A stretch of 7,519 nucleotides of DNA from Halobacteriovoraceae bacterium (GTDB lineage Bacteria > Bdellovibrionota > Bacteriovoracia > Bacteriovoracales > Bacteriovoracaceae), in contig JABJPQ010000598.1 of the NCBI GenBank assembly GCA_018663815.1, positions 1-7,519 on the forward strand. Reading direction: 5' to 3'. Positions 6,959 through 7,519 of the stretch are shown in pieces. The notes beneath the pieces were generated by a model. The model saw only the letters and a list, made by a program, of their open reading frames with translations, had not been told where the DNA came from and did no database searches. Every line of letters begins with the position of its first letter. The first letter of the stretch is position 1. A program made the position numbers and the translations under genes.

Positions 6959-7519
6959 ATGACAACCATAACAGAAGATTACACTGGAAAAATAGTTGTC
7001 GTGACTGGTTCTTCTCGTGGAGTAGGAAAGCTTGCTGCAAACCACTTTTTAACAAACGGAGCCACCGTTGCTGGGATTAGTAGAGGAGAAGGAACTATTG
7101 ATAATGAAAACTATCATCATTACTCGATAGACATTAGTGATAGTAAACAAGTTCGTAATACTTTTTTTAAAATAGGTAAGGAATTTAAAACGGTACATAT
7201 TGTAGTCAATAATGCGGCCGTTCTTACTTCTCAGTATAGTTTAATTATGCCTGCCGAAGATGCGGAAGCCATGATTAATATAAACCTTTTGGGTACATTT
7301 TATGTGTCAAGAGAAGCTGCTAAGCTGATGAAGAAAAGTAAGTTTGGAAGAATTATAAATATTGGATCCATGGCATCAAGCCTTGAACCCATGGGAGATT
7401 CAATCTATGCTGCCTCCAAGGCTGGAGTCATTACCCTTGCAAATGTAATGGCCAAAGAATTTTCGGGTTATAATGTTACCTGTAATACCTTGGGTATTAG
7501 TGCATATGAAACAGATATG
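6959..7519 (+). CDS. SDR-family oxidoreductase, FabG-like (cut by right window edge)
   Basis: The visible 187 residues form most of a classical short-chain dehydrogenase/reductase. TGSSRGVG (residues 16-23) is the dinucleotide-binding glycine motif, with Arg20 suggesting NADPH preference. NNAA is at 84-87, the catalytic tetrad Asn109, Ser137, Tyr150 and Lys154 is complete, and YAASK is intact. Where FabG-like enzymes usually have a PG motif after the active site, this protein reads NTLGISAYETDM. The start ATG follows the ACP stop by two bases, with GGAGAG upstream, so the two are translationally linked. Next to an ACP, the likely reaction is reduction of a 3-ketoacyl-ACP to 3-hydroxyacyl-ACP for decoration of the glycan. 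A sugar or other ketone substrate is also possible. The C terminus and any following ligase or synthase genes are outside the window. Confidence 0.88.
   Translation, partial: MTTITEDYTGKIVVVTGSSRGVGKLAANHFLTNGATVAGISRGEGTIDNENYHHYSIDISDSKQVRNTFFKIGKEFKTVHIVVNNAAVLTSQYSLIMPAEDAEAMININLLGTFYVSREAAKLMKKSKFGRIINIGSMASSLEPMGDSIYAASKAGVITLANVMAKEFSGYNVTCNTLGISAYETDM

Noticed and set aside
1..7519. CRISPR array, tRNA, rRNA, insertion sequence or phage genes
   Set aside because: No regularly spaced direct repeats, cloverleaf-like sequences, transposase motifs or terminal inverted repeats were seen on reading both strands.

Overview
The window is an AT-rich stretch of a bacterial surface-glycan locus: a cell-surface polysaccharide or protein-glycosylation island such as LPS O-antigen or flagellin glycan. 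Every complete or partial gene fits sugar-nucleotide synthesis, glycosyl transfer or acyl decoration. Short intergenic gaps, AGGA-type ribosome binding sites and the gene families suggest a Gram-negative, perhaps a marine gammaproteobacterium. That is an impression, because no taxonomic marker is present and base composition was judged by eye.

Layout. On the minus strand, positions 3296 down to 1 hold three tandem, closely packed paralogs of CgeB-like GT-B glycosyltransferases. Two are complete (3296-1992 and 1984-629). The third (613-1) begins with TTG and runs off the left edge. A 186-bp divergent intergenic region (3297-3482) separates them from a plus-strand set: an FdtA/QdtA-type dTDP-sugar 3,4-ketoisomerase (3483-3902), an FdtB/QdtB-type PLP aminotransferase (3912-5003) and a GT2 glycosyltransferase (4996-5970, overlapping the previous gene). 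After a 98-bp gap come a GNAT acetyltransferase (6069-6641), a dedicated acyl carrier protein (6657-6956) and an SDR reductase (6959 to beyond the right edge).

How the genes may work together (inference). FdtA and FdtB together would turn dTDP-4-keto-6-deoxyglucose into a dTDP-3-amino-3,6-dideoxyhexose (Fuc3N or Qui3N type). The GNAT protein, or an acyl-ACP-dependent enzyme outside the window fed by the ACP and SDR, would acylate the amino group. The GT2 and CgeB-like enzymes would then build or attach the glycan. The early steps (RmlA and RmlB), any assembly or export proteins and the final acceptor are not in the window.

Most interesting points: the ketoisomerase combines one active-site residue of the FdtA type with one of the QdtA type, so its product stereochemistry cannot be assigned from sequence; a private ACP and SDR sit beside an amino-sugar pathway, suggesting an unusual acyl group; and there are three CgeB-like paralogs in a row, the middle one diverged at motifs the other two share.
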